Part shown: positions 1 through 7,445 of the stretch, in pieces
How positions within the stretch are numbered: the first letter of the stretch is position 1
How the letters are laid out: every line of letters starts with the position of its first letter
Assembly (NCBI GenBank): GCA_036652735.1
Contig: JAVVVI010000006.1
Location: forward strand, 1 to 64,000
From: JAGOGN01 sp036652735
Lineage (GTDB): Bacteria > Bacillota > Clostridia > Lachnospirales > Lachnospiraceae
Length of the DNA stretch: 64,000 nt
Direction: 5' to 3'
Notes under the pieces: generated by a model
The model's input: the letters and a program-made list of their open reading frames with translations, nothing else
The model's database searches: none
What the model was told of the DNA's origin: nothing
Translations under genes and position numbers: made by a program

Positions 1-2762
1 TAATTTTTCAGTGACTTGCCGGTAGAATCCAGCAAGTTGCTGACGTTTTTATTTGTCATGCCACTAAAGGTGTACACAGATGGGACCGCAGGTGTGTTCG
101 ACGGCATATTTGCGGTGGCTGCTCCGTTGGTGCCATCGTCCATGCCGACGCCACCGCTGCCACCGCTGCCGCCGCTGGCTCTTACTGTGCCGCCGGCGAT
201 GCTGTCCCCGCTAATACCGCTGCCACCACTGCCTCCGTTAGTACCGCTGCCACCACTGCCTCCGCTGACTACTACGGTTCCGCCGGTGATACTGCCTCCG
301 CTAATACCGGTGCCTCCGCTGCCACCGTTGCCAGTGACACTATCGCCGCCGGTGCCACCGTTGACCGTGACACTTCCGCCACTGATGCTGCCTTCGTTGA
401 TTCCACTGCCGCCGTTGCCGCCGATTTTGTTATTGACGTTTTCGCCGTTGCCGTTACCGCCGCTGACCGTGACACTTCCGCCACTGATGCTGCCTCCACT
501 GATTCCACTGCCGCCGTTGCCGCCGGTGTTGTTGTTGATGTTGCTACCCTTCCCACCAAATACTTCCAATTTCCCGCTTTTATCTTGGGCAGTAATGGTA
601 AAGTCCTTTCCAGTTGCGGAGATGCCTGCAGCACTTTCCCCGCTTTTGATGGTGTTGCTGCTGTTAGGTGCAAGGGTGAGGGTAGTTTTACCTGCGCCTG
701 TGACCTCAAATGCACAGACTCCTTTTTCCCCCGAAAGGTCAATGGTTGCACCGTTTAGTGTAATGTCAAGGGATTCATTACTGCCGGGATTAGCCACAAT
801 GTGCTCTTTTGTGGTCTTACCGCTTACGGTATAACTTCCGGATGAAAGGTAGTACGTATTATTGTTGGCATATACTCTCTGTCCTGAACTATTTTTTATA
901 TCGAGTCCACCGATAGTCCGGTTGGCGCAATTCATACAATTTCCCATCACCCTGCCGCCGCTTATCTTGACATTGCAATCATAATAGGAGGTAGGTCTTG
1001 AGTTCGTCTTATAATAACCACCGCCAATTTGACACATGGCACCATCCGCATCCACCACACCGCCATTCATTGAATAGCTGCCACAGATTACATTGCCGCC
1101 GGTAATACGAATGTTGGCTGTTCCATAATTAGGGCTTGCAACGGCAATTGTGGTGCCATTTGAACCCGTTTTTCCACCGCCGATATCAAAGCCGGTTGCT
1201 TTTGTGGACGTGACAGTGCCGCCATTAATGGTGATTGTGGCTGCTCCACCCGTTTTTCTTTCAATTGTATTATTCTCGACTTTTGCGTCGGAACCGCCAA
1301 TGCCATTGGCTACAAGGGTGCCGCTGTTGATGGTGATGGTTGCGGCGACTCCGTCATAGACTTTTATAGTTTCGGATTCCCCCGGGGAACCCCCACTGCT
1401 TTTTATCACCACGGGCTGCCCGCCGCCAATGCCAAGGGTGCCGCCGTTGGCAGTTAAACTGCCGGTGCCGCCAATGGTGAGAAGTCCTGCGTCTTTATTT
1501 TGCTGTAAGCCTGCGTGTTCACCGGTACTTGTAAGGGTATTGGTTCCCTCCAAGGTCAGATTGACGATACCGCTTTTGATTTCAAAGGCGCAGTCGGCAC
1601 TGATGTTCACATCTTTTAGGGTGATGTTGGCGGTGTTGCCTGCTCCGGGATCCACAATTATGCGATCCGGTGTGATAATGCCGGCGTTTGGTTGGGAAAT
1701 AACATAGGTTCCCCCGGTTGTAAGCTTCAATGCATTGTCTTTTCCTTTACCGGGTTCTTTCCCGGTCTGTCGAATCACTTCCGTTGTGCCGCCATTGGTG
1801 GTCACACAGTTTAAACCCCTGTCATATTGTGCAGTGAGCCCGGTTACGGTACTGGGCACAGCGTCTCCCGGTGCATAGGTGGTGTCGCTGTTGGAATCCT
1901 TCCAGCAGTGAATCGGTGTACCCATGGGAGTGGTTAACTCGGTGGTACCGGGGGCTTGAAAGGTCTTGCCGGAACAGATAATGGTAAGGTTATCGGTTCT
2001 GTCACCAAAGCTGCACCCATTTAGGTTCAATGTCACCGGTTTTAGACCGTCCGACTTCAGCGCGTCAGAGCTACGCACCTCAAGGGCGGGGCGCAAGCCA
2101 ACGTCGCTTATGGAATAGTTTGTTGAAATTTCTTTGTCACGGGGGAAAGTTCCACGTGCCGTGCGATTCATCTCGTTACCCTTACTTGTATCCTGCATAA
2201 AAGACATCCAAGCATTACAGTTTTTAATCCAGTCATTATTTTTTTTTAAAATGCTATCCCACTCGTTGTTAGTAGGCTTGCCCACGTCGTTTCCTCCACT
2301 TAAGGAGCGCAGGATGTAGTTTGTGTCAAAGGGTTTACCAAAAATCAAGCCTGCGTTGTTTAGCGCATCCCAGGAAACATTCATACTCACATTGTATTCC
2401 GCAAGAAACAAGCTACGGTCGGTTGGGTTCGCTGACGCAGTATCAGAAGCCTTGAAAATTCCAATGCTGCTTGCATCAAGGCTGTAGGCATTAATGGTGC
2501 CGGTGTACACAAAGGGCACATAATGCAGGGTCTGGTCGGGAAGCTCAGGGTTGATTCTTCCAATCACTCCTGCCTGGGAAAGGTCAAAGTAATAGGTCTT
2601 CCCTGTGGCAAGGCTGTACTGCTCCTCCACCGGGGTTGCAAGCTTCTTCTCCCCACTCCGACTGCGGTCAGCCGAATGCTCCTCTGCCCATACCGGTGTA
2701 CCCATATTTAGAATCATGGCTGCTATTAACACCAGAGCTATTAATTTTTTATTCCATCTCAT
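1..2762 (-). CDS. Secreted glycine-rich repeat surface protein, 3' end beyond window
   Basis: An uninterrupted minus-strand frame runs from an ATG at 2762 off the window edge (920 codons seen, no stop). The start has a strong ribosome site (AAGGAGGAG, 2770-2778). Residues 1-26 form a signal peptide (NKK, hydrophobic core, cleavage after VWA). Residues about 52-229 resemble a module of Firmicute surface proteins with LRSLSGG, NEWDS and GLRPALEV, similar to DUF6273-type domains. About 300-730 is made of beta-helix-like segments of the form ATITINSGT and ITLNGATI, as in carbohydrate-binding DUF4353-like proteins. About 735-875 is a Gly/Ser/Asn repeat. Codons are GC-rich at third positions, unlike the AT-rich neighbours, which suggests transfer or special selection. 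An anchor (LPXTG or similar) could lie in the unseen C-terminus. The exact ligand is unknown. Confidence 0.85.
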   Translation of the reverse strand, partial: MRWNKKLIALVLIAAMILNMGTPVWAEEHSADRSRSGEKKLATPVEEQYSLATGKTYYFDLSQAGVIGRINPELPDQTLHYVPFVYTGTINAYSLDASSIGIFKASDTASANPTDRSLFLAEYNVSMNVSWDALNNAGLIFGKPFDTNYILRSLSGGNDVGKPTNNEWDSILKKNNDWIKNCNAWMSFMQDTSKGNEMNRTARGTFPRDKEISTNYSISDVGLRPALEVRSSDALKSDGLKPVTLNLNGCSFGDRTDNLTIICSGKTFQAPGTTELTTPMGTPIHCWKDSNSDTTYAPGDAVPSTVTGLTAQYDRGLNCVTTNGGTTEVIRQTGKEPGKGKDNALKLTTGGTYVISQPNAGIITPDRIIVDPGAGNTANITLKDVNISADCAFEIKSGIVNLTLEGTNTLTSTGEHAGLQQNKDAGLLTIGGTGSLTANGGTLGIGGGQPVVIKSSGGSPGESETIKVYDGVAATITINSGTLVANGIGGSDAKVENNTIERKTGGAATITINGGTVTSTKATGFDIGGGKTGSNGTTIAVASPNYGTANIRITGGNVICGSYSMNGGVVDADGAMCQIGGGYYKTNSRPTSYYDCNVKISGGRVMGNCMNCANRTIGGLDIKNSSGQRVYANNNTYYLSSGSYTVSGKTTKEHIVANPGSNESLDITLNGATIDLSGEKGVCAFEVTGAGKTTLTLAPNSSNTIKSGESAAGISATGKDFTITAQDKSGKLEVFGGKGSNINNNTGGNGGSGISGGSISGGSVTVSGGNGNGENVNNKIGGNGGSGINEGSISGGSVTVNGGTGGDSVTGNGGSGGTGISGGSITGGTVVVSGGSGGSGTNGGSGGSGISGDSIAGGTVRASGGSGGSGGVGMDDGTNGAATANMPSNTPAVPSVYTFSGMTNKNVSNLLDSTGKSLKN
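140..564 (-). repeat. Glycine-rich coding tandem repeats, 102-bp and shorter units
   Basis: Within the surface gene the DNA is repetitive. A unit starting at 361 is repeated from 463 with only a few mismatches over its first 63 bases, giving a 102-bp (34-residue) period, and the second half is more diverged. Shorter related copies about 90 bp apart start near 187 and 277. The repeats encode GGNGGSGI, SGGSISGGSVTV and similar. Keeping the frame indicates in-frame expansion. Confidence 0.8.
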
Positions 2763-3100
2763 ACGAAAACTCCTCCTTATTCCTTCGAAAATTCGCCTAA
2801 ACGAATTGATACGTTTACTGTATTTTCTTCAAACGGGCAGGTAAAAATTGCTTATTGTAACACGCATATCAACTCCCACCCCTTATGCCCACTGGTTATG
2901 TACTTTTTAACCAAAGGTGTATTTTTTTATTCATTTTTACTATTATATCACGAAAAAGTGCTCCTGTGTACTGTAATTTTAACATTATATAGTTTCTGCA
3001 ATTGGAGCCGTTCCGCATACAAAAAAGGAGCGTCCCACAGCCAATTGTTATGATCAGCAGCGGTACAGCCCCTTGTTCCCTGTCATTCTAGTGTAGAATG
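2763..3100. other. 338-bp intergenic leader region of the surface gene
   Basis: This gap separates rsfS from the surface gene. It holds the likely surface-gene promoter (2942-2950), a possible 12-codon leader ORF (2829-2867, with a GGGGTGGGAG upstream), and an inverted repeat AATTCG/CGAATT near 2790-2807 in the presumed 5' UTR. A 7-bp inverted repeat (3084-3100) lies just after the rsfS stop codon but lacks a T tract. No longer gene was found on either strand. Confidence 0.6.
2942..2950 (-). promoter_or_regulatory. Extended -10 promoter for the surface gene
   Basis: On the minus strand TGATATAAT is a full extended -10 element about 180 bases before the start codon. No good -35 hexamer was found at the usual distance, so the call is tentative. 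Confidence 0.35.
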
Positions 3101-3463
3101 TTAGTTTCCGGATAAAAGTGCTTCCAGATCTACTTTCTTTCCATCACTCCAAATGCGTTCAATATTATAAAATTCTCGATCTTCTTTGGTGAATACATGT
3201 ATAATAATGTCCGTATAATCTACTAAAATCCAGCTGGAATACTGGTTTCCTTCTGTTTGCTTACATGTATATCCGGCTTTATGCATATCTTCATGAATAG
3301 CATCAACCATAGCCTGCATCTGATTTGAGTTCGTACAGCTGCAGATTGCAAAATAATCGGTAATAATTGAAATCTCTTTCAGGTCAATTGCCTTTAGATC
3401 TTCTGCCTTTTTCTCAGCCATTGCATGGCAGGCAACTCTTAACATTTCTTTTGATTGATTCAT
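3101..3463 (-). CDS. rsfS: Ribosomal silencing factor RsfS (iojap family)
   Basis: The 120-residue product matches the RsfS/YbeB/iojap family in length and in the central segment (ISIITDYFAICSC, then YSSWILVDYTDIIIHVF). The family binds L14 on the large ribosomal subunit and blocks joining of the subunits when nutrients are low. The start overlaps the yqeK stop by an ATGA junction and the ribosome site lies in the last codons of yqeK, so the two are translationally coupled. It is the last gene of the L21-L27-obgE unit, as in many clostridia. Confidence 0.93.
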   Translation of the reverse strand: MNQSKEMLRVACHAMAEKKAEDLKAIDLKEISIITDYFAICSCTNSNQMQAMVDAIHEDMHKAGYTCKQTEGNQYSSWILVDYTDIIIHVFTKEDREFYNIERIWSDGKKVDLEALLSGN

Positions 3464-4038
3464 TTAAACTCCTCCTTTATATAGAATTCCTGTGTTTGTT
3501 GTGTAATCGGATCGATTATAAAATTCTTTTCCCGTAAATAGGCTAATGTATCATTTAAAATCTGTCTCATTGTCAGGTCTAAATCTTCAAAGGCCAGTGT
3601 TCGGATTTGTTCTAAATTATGTGCCTGGATTCGATTTGGTTCAATATAGTCTGCAACATATAGAATTTTATCCAAGAGACTCATATGGGGGCAGCCGGTA
3701 GTATGGACCAGGATTGCATGTAGAATTTCTTCATCATAGATGCCATATTTTTCCTTGGAAAAAAGAACGCCCAACTTTGCATGTAATAAAAACGGACTCT
3801 TTTCTTCCGTCTCAGAGATGGGAATATTTCGTTGCTGGCAAAGTAACAACATATTGGAGTGGGAGGTGCATTTTGCACAGTCATGAAGGGCTCCTGCAAG
3901 CATTGCACGATTCAAGTCATAGGAATATCGCATTGCAAGGGAAGCGGCTGTGTACATGACACCAATGGTATGTGTATAGCGTTCCGGCTCCTGTTCAAGT
4001 TGTAATTGTTTTACTATTTTTGTAAGTTGCTCGTTCAT
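3460..4038 (-). CDS. yqeK: YqeK-type HD hydrolase (symmetrical Ap4A-cleaving)
   Basis: This 192-residue HD-domain protein has the first His in YTHTIGVMYTA, the HD pair in GALHDCAK, and further His residues in LHAKLGVLF and HAILVHTTG, the expected metal-binding pattern. YqeK enzymes split diadenosine tetraphosphate symmetrically into two ADP. Lying between nadD and rsfS is the standard arrangement in Firmicutes. The stop overlaps the start of rsfS, and the start is preceded by AGGA at a good distance. Confidence 0.9.
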   Translation of the reverse strand: MNEQLTKIVKQLQLEQEPERYTHTIGVMYTAASLAMRYSYDLNRAMLAGALHDCAKCTSHSNMLLLCQQRNIPISETEEKSPFLLHAKLGVLFSKEKYGIYDEEILHAILVHTTGCPHMSLLDKILYVADYIEPNRIQAHNLEQIRTLAFEDLDLTMRQILNDTLAYLREKNFIIDPITQQTQEFYIKEEFK

Positions 4039-4045
4039 TGATTTC

Positions 4046-4645
4046 CTACCTGTATAAATGATTGTGTTGAATATACCTATCTACTTCATCCGGAACAAGA
4101 TAGCGTATACTGGCTCCTTGTTTGATTCGTGTTCGAATTTCCCCGGACGATACTTGAAAAAGGGGCGTTTGTATGGTCCGAATGTCAGAACTGAATTGAC
4201 AATTTAATTTTGCGGAAAAATTCTCTAATTCCTCTTTTTCAAACTGATCTCTCACTGCTGCAAGTACAATACAACGAGAAAAAATTTCTTTGGGATACTT
4301 CCATTTTTCCATATCTTTTAAGGAATCCGCACCTAGAATAAAATACAATTGATCATTGGGATAACAGTCTTGAAAATGTGTGACGGTTTCATAGGAATAA
4401 CTAATGCAGTCACGATCCAATTCATAGGTGGAAAGTTCAAATCCGGGGTTTTGGTGAATGGCAAGCCGAATCATTTCATAGCGAATGTCACCCGGTAAAA
4501 TTCCTTTTTTTAGTTTGTGGGGAGGTGCTCCTGCCGGTATAAAGAACACCCGGTCTAACCGGTATTGTACCCTTGCGTTTTCCGCAATTAATAAATGACC
4601 ATTGTGTATTGGATCAAACGTTCCACCCATCATTCCAATGCGCAT
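4046..4645 (-). CDS. nadD: Nicotinate-nucleotide adenylyltransferase
   Basis: The 199-residue protein opens with MRIGMMGGTFDPIHNGHL, the nucleotidyltransferase GxFDPxHxGH signature, and contains FILGADSL and SSGEIRTRI (the ISST/R-type C-terminal motif region of NadD). It adds AMP to nicotinate mononucleotide to make deamido-NAD in cytoplasmic NAD synthesis. It sits 7 bases before yqeK. CoaD elsewhere in the window (20605-21117) belongs to the same superfamily but has the YPGSFDPITNGH form. Confidence 0.95.
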   Translation of the reverse strand: MRIGMMGGTFDPIHNGHLLIAENARVQYRLDRVFFIPAGAPPHKLKKGILPGDIRYEMIRLAIHQNPGFELSTYELDRDCISYSYETVTHFQDCYPNDQLYFILGADSLKDMEKWKYPKEIFSRCIVLAAVRDQFEKEELENFSAKLNCQFSSDIRTIQTPLFQVSSGEIRTRIKQGASIRYLVPDEVDRYIQHNHLYR

Positions 4646-4666
4646 CTGTACACTTCCTTATCTATA

Positions 4667-4957
4667 TTATAGAGGTAATTTGATCTTACCTGTTTTTTTA
4701 TTTTGCCGAAAAAGAACTATTTTTTTCCCAATCACCTGAACCACCTGGGAACGGGTGCGTTCGGATAAGGTTTCTGCTAATCCCTTGGGATCATCAAAAC
4801 AGTTTTTTAAAACAGATACTTTAATTAATTCTCTTTTTTCAAGTGCTTCATCAATGGCTTTTACATATTCAGGGGTCAGACTTGCTTTCCCAATCTGAAA
4901 TATAGGGTCCATTGTGCTTGCCAGACTCTTTAAATAAGCTCTTTCTTTACTTGTCAT
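4667..4957 (-). CDS. yhbY: YhbY-family RNA-binding protein (CRM domain)
   Basis: A 96-residue single CRM domain protein with YLKSLASTMDPIFQIGKASLT at the N-terminus and the GxxG-type loop region near LVFRQ-like C-terminal strands. The family associates with pre-50S particles. It follows obgE by 12 bases and has an AAAGGAG ribosome site. Being located between the ribosome-assembly GTPase gene and nadD agrees with a role in 50S maturation, which is inferred from family knowledge. Confidence 0.9.
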   Translation of the reverse strand: MTSKERAYLKSLASTMDPIFQIGKASLTPEYVKAIDEALEKRELIKVSVLKNCFDDPKGLAETLSERTRSQVVQVIGKKIVLFRQNKKTGKIKLPL

Positions 4958-4969
4958 ATGGCTTCTCCT

Positions 4970-6256
4970 TTATTTATAGTAGTCGAAGGTTAAACCGAAC
5001 ATTCGTACCGTATCGCCTTCCTGTATTCCAAGTGCTTCCAATTGATCCAAAATTCCTTCTGTTCGCAAAAATCTTTGAAAAAATAAGAATCCTTTTTCGG
5101 AATCAATATTGGTATAGCCAAGCATCTTCTCGATCTTTGGTCCCTCAACAACATATTCCTCTTCTGCTTCATCATAGGCAACGGTATAGGTATCATCGGT
5201 AACGCAGGCTGTATCCGGAAAATATTCCTGTTCAAAGATAACCGGTTCTTTATCCACCGTAGAGAGTAAATAATTGACATGGAATAATAATTCCCGAACA
5301 CCCTGTCCGCTTACGGCTGAAATAGGGTATACTTTGATTCCCTTTGGTTCAAATTCCTGTTTTAATAAATCAATTGTCTCATTACTGTCTTCATAAATTA
5401 AATCCATTTTATTGCCTGCTATAACCTGTGGCTTTTTTGAAAGCTCCGGATTATAGGCATCTAATTCTTTTAGAATGGCATAAATATCTGCAATGGGATC
5501 TCTGCCCTCAATGGAGGCTGCATCCACAATGTGAAGGATGACTTTTGTTCGCTCTATATGACGCAAAAATTCGTGTCCTAAACCAATGCCTTCGGATGCC
5601 CCTTCAATAAGTCCGGGTATATCTGCAATTACAAAGCCCTGTCCCTCTTCTAAGTCCACTACACCAAGATTTGGGCTTAAGGTTGTAAAATGATAATTGG
5701 CAATTTTAGGCTTTGCATTGGTTACTCTGGCAAGGAAGGTTGATTTTCCCACATTTGGAAATCCTACAAGACCAACGTCTGCAATTACTTTTAATTCCAT
5801 CTGAACTTCAAGCTCTCTGGCCGGTTGTCCGGGTTGTGCATACTTGGGTGCCTGCATGGTTGGGGTGGCATAATGCTGGTTTCCCTGACCGCCTCTTCCA
5901 CCTTTTAGTATAATTTGTCTGGTATTTCCACCGGACAAATCTGCAATTACCTGTCCACTTTGGAGTTCTTTCAAAATAGTGCCTGCAGGAACTTTGATGA
6001 TTAAATCATCTCCGCCTTTTCCATGACAGTTTTTCTTTCCGCCTTCTTCTCCACTTTGTGCAACATATTTTCGAATATGCCGGAAATCCGTAAGTGTATT
6101 TAAGCTATCATCTACCTGAAAGATAATATCTCCGCCTTTTCCACCATCTCCACCATCCGGGCCACCATCCGGTACATATTTTTCCCGACGAAAACTAACA
6201 TGTCCATCTCCGCCTTTTCCTGATTTTATATATATTTTCGCATGATCTGCAAACAT
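4970..6256 (-). CDS. obgE: Obg-family GTPase (50S assembly)
   Basis: The 428-residue product has the glycine-rich Obg domain at the N-terminus (KSGKGGDGHVSF, then repeated GGxGGxGG segments), a G domain with GFPNVGKST (G1), DIPGLIEGA (G3) and NKMD (G4), and a C-terminal OCT domain, the full length of the Bacillus protein. It acts in late 50S assembly and stress control. The ATG at 6256 is chosen over a TTG 15 bases upstream because AGAGGTG lies at the right distance from the ATG. Upstream are two stacked hairpins (6309-6375). Confidence 0.95.
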   Translation of the reverse strand: MFADHAKIYIKSGKGGDGHVSFRREKYVPDGGPDGGDGGKGGDIIFQVDDSLNTLTDFRHIRKYVAQSGEEGGKKNCHGKGGDDLIIKVPAGTILKELQSGQVIADLSGGNTRQIILKGGRGGQGNQHYATPTMQAPKYAQPGQPARELEVQMELKVIADVGLVGFPNVGKSTFLARVTNAKPKIANYHFTTLSPNLGVVDLEEGQGFVIADIPGLIEGASEGIGLGHEFLRHIERTKVILHIVDAASIEGRDPIADIYAILKELDAYNPELSKKPQVIAGNKMDLIYEDSNETIDLLKQEFEPKGIKVYPISAVSGQGVRELLFHVNYLLSTVDKEPVIFEQEYFPDTACVTDDTYTVAYDEAEEEYVVEGPKIEKMLGYTNIDSEKGFLFFQRFLRTEGILDQLEALGIQEGDTVRMFGLTFDYYK

Positions 6257-6308
6257 TTTTTCACCTCTCAAAGTTAACTATCAAAAGTGCGTATCAAAAA
6301 ATTATATG

Positions 6309-6347
6309 ATTTTGTTTCATGGGACGCACCTCCCCATGAAACAAAAT
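6309..6347 (-). promoter_or_regulatory. Perfect 15-bp stem hairpin ahead of obgE
   Basis: The arms 6309-6323 and 6333-6347 are perfectly complementary (15 bp) around a 9-base loop. Read on the minus strand the stem-loop contains GGGGAGGTG followed six bases later by an ATG that opens an 8-codon ORF (6294-6320). It abuts the next hairpin upstream. It could act as a second terminator, an RNase processing site or an attenuator of obgE; none can be proven here. Confidence 0.6.
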
Positions 6348-6375
6348 AGACCCGGCCGTATAACAGTCGGGTCTA
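6343..6375 (-). terminator. Intrinsic terminator-like hairpin after rpmA
   Basis: TAGACCCG (minus strand, 6375-6368) pairs perfectly with CGGGTCTA (6354-6347) around a 13-base loop, followed by TTTTG. It lies 10 bases after the rpmA stop codon. The short T tract suggests partial rather than full termination, which would lower expression of obgE relative to the ribosomal proteins. Confidence 0.6.
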
Positions 6376-6384
6376 CAGGTCATC

Positions 6385-6675
6385 TTATTTTTCACAAGTG
6401 ATTGGATGTACGGAAGCCTGTTTCTTAGATCTTCCAACTCTTTCAAATCTTAAAACTCCATCAACTAATGCGAATAAAGTGTCATCGCCACCGCGTCCTA
6501 CGTTGGTTCCCGGATGGATTTTGGTTCCACGCTGTCTATAAAGAATATTTCCAGCGGTTACAAATTGTCCGTCTGCACGTTTTGCGCCCAATCTCTTTGA
6601 ATTGGAATCTCTACCATTCTTAGTAGAACCCACTCCCTTTTTATGAGCGAAAAACTGAAGGTTCATTTTCAACAT
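6385..6675 (-). CDS. rpmA: 50S ribosomal protein L27 with Prp-cleaved N-terminal extension
   Basis: The 96-residue protein begins MLKMNLQFFAHKKGVGS. The LQFF/AHKKG sequence is the Firmicute L27 cleavage site, where the Prp protease removes the first nine residues to expose the mature N-terminus that reaches the peptidyl-transferase centre. The rest (NGRDSNSKRLGAKRADGQ) is classic L27. The ATG at 6675 has an AGGAGGTG ribosome site lying in the end of prp. It is transcribed with rplU and prp from the promoter at 7417-7445. Confidence 0.97.
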   Translation of the reverse strand: MLKMNLQFFAHKKGVGSTKNGRDSNSKRLGAKRADGQFVTAGNILYRQRGTKIHPGTNVGRGGDDTLFALVDGVLRFERVGRSKKQASVHPITCEK

Positions 6676-6678
6676 TTC

Positions 6679-7008
6679 TTACACCTCCTTGAAGTTAAGA
6701 ATTATATACTTCTTACCATAATTTTCCTGTATTCCTGTTAAGCCTAAAACTAAGGACTCCATAATCAGACTTGCTTTCTCTGTTGGTTCCTTTGAGAGTC
6801 GGAATATAATCTCTCCGGTTTCTTCATTTGACTCTACACTACAGTCGTCCTCTGTAAGCAAATCAATGGAATTAATTGCATTTAATACTAAGGCAGATAC
6901 CCCGGCACAAATAATATCTCTTCCATGACGTGCATAACCGGAATGACCAATACTGTCAAATCCAATGAGATTGGAATTCTTATTTTTGTAAAATTTAATT
7001 GTTATCAT
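6679..7008 (-). CDS. prp: Ribosomal-processing cysteine protease Prp
   Basis: The 109-residue protein has the Prp catalytic pair: His in GHSGYARHGRD and Cys in IICAGVSAL, 12 residues apart as known for the family (formerly YsxB). It cleaves the N-terminal extension of L27. Lying between rplU and rpmA is the conserved order, and the neighbouring L27 does carry the cleavable LQFF extension, so enzyme and substrate are consistent. Confidence 0.95.
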   Translation of the reverse strand: MITIKFYKNKNSNLIGFDSIGHSGYARHGRDIICAGVSALVLNAINSIDLLTEDDCSVESNEETGEIIFRLSKEPTEKASLIMESLVLGLTGIQENYGKKYIILNFKEV

Positions 7009-7024
7009 AACAATCGTCCATCAA

Positions 7025-7333
7025 TTATGCATTGATTTTTTCAATCTTTACTTGAGTAAAAGCCTGTCTATGACCATTTTTCTTATGGTAACCGGATTTT
7101 CTCTTGTACTTATAAACAATTACTTTTTTGCTTCTGCCTTCTTTTACTACGGAAGCAGTAACGGTTGCTCCTTCAACAATTGGTTCTCCAACTGCAAGTG
7201 TTCCGTTGTTTAATGCTAATACCTGATCAAATGTAACAGTCTCTCCGGCATCAACTCCAAGCTTTTCAATGGTAATGATATCGCCTTCAGCTACTTTGTA
7301 CTGTTTACCACCTGTTGCTATAATTGCGTACAT
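7025..7333 (-). CDS. rplU: 50S ribosomal protein L21
   Basis: From the ATG at 7333 the 102-residue product MYAIIATGGKQYKVAEGD matches L21 throughout, ending with the basic YKRKSGYHKKNGHRQ segment. L21 binds 23S rRNA in the large subunit. The start has an AGGAGGTG site 7 bases upstream. A frame extending to 7426 is open, but it lies over the RNA leader and the -10 region, so the longer start is rejected. Confidence 0.97.
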   Translation of the reverse strand: MYAIIATGGKQYKVAEGDIITIEKLGVDAGETVTFDQVLALNNGTLAVGEPIVEGATVTASVVKEGRSKKVIVYKYKRKSGYHKKNGHRQAFTQVKIEKINA

Positions 7334-7410
7334 ATGGCACCTCCTATTTATCATTACTCGCCAATTATGGTGCTGCAAATCGCAGACTTCAACCTCATTG
7401 TGCGGCATAC
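7334..7410 (-). ncRNA. L21-type ribosomal protein leader RNA
   Basis: Between the predicted transcription start (about 7410) and the rplU ribosome site lie two small stems: CTGC-GATTT-GCAG (7373-7385) and CCA-TAAT-TGG (7361-7370), in a context of CCGCACAATGAGGTTGAA. Firmicutes carry a structured L21 leader upstream of rplU-prp-rpmA that is thought to allow autogenous control by L21. The match is by position and short motifs; a covariance search was not possible. Confidence 0.5.
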
Positions 7411-7416
7411 TAGAGT

Positions 7417-7445
7417 ATGATAGCATAAAACACGATGCTCGTCAA
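7417..7445 (-). promoter_or_regulatory. Sigma-A promoter of rplU-prp-rpmA
   Basis: The minus strand has TTGACG (7445-7440), a 17-base spacer and TATCAT (7422-7417). The -35 box overlaps the TGA stop codon of the upstream RNase G gene (7442-7444), so the ribosomal protein genes have a promoter of their own at the end of the preceding operon. Confidence 0.8.

Noticed and set aside
140..564. CRISPR-like regular repeats
   Set aside because: The units are coding, in frame and adjacent with no spacers; no cas genes present.
272..751. Minus-strand open frame with Ala/Val-rich repeats
   Set aside because: It lies in a different frame of the surface gene and only reflects the repeats.
16..834. Plus-strand proline- and leucine-rich open frame
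   Set aside because: It is the mirror of the glycine-rich repeat of the minus-strand surface gene; it has no ribosome site and no domain.
3084..3100. Inverted repeat CATTCTA/TAGAATG after rsfS as a terminator
   Set aside because: Only 7 bp with a 3-base loop and no following T tract.
6257..6271. TTG start for obgE 5 codons upstream
   Set aside because: The ATG at 6256 has the better-spaced ribosome site and gives the usual length.
7334..7426. Longer N-terminus for L21
   Set aside because: The extension is over the -10 box and leader RNA; the internal ATG has the ribosome site and the normal L21 start.
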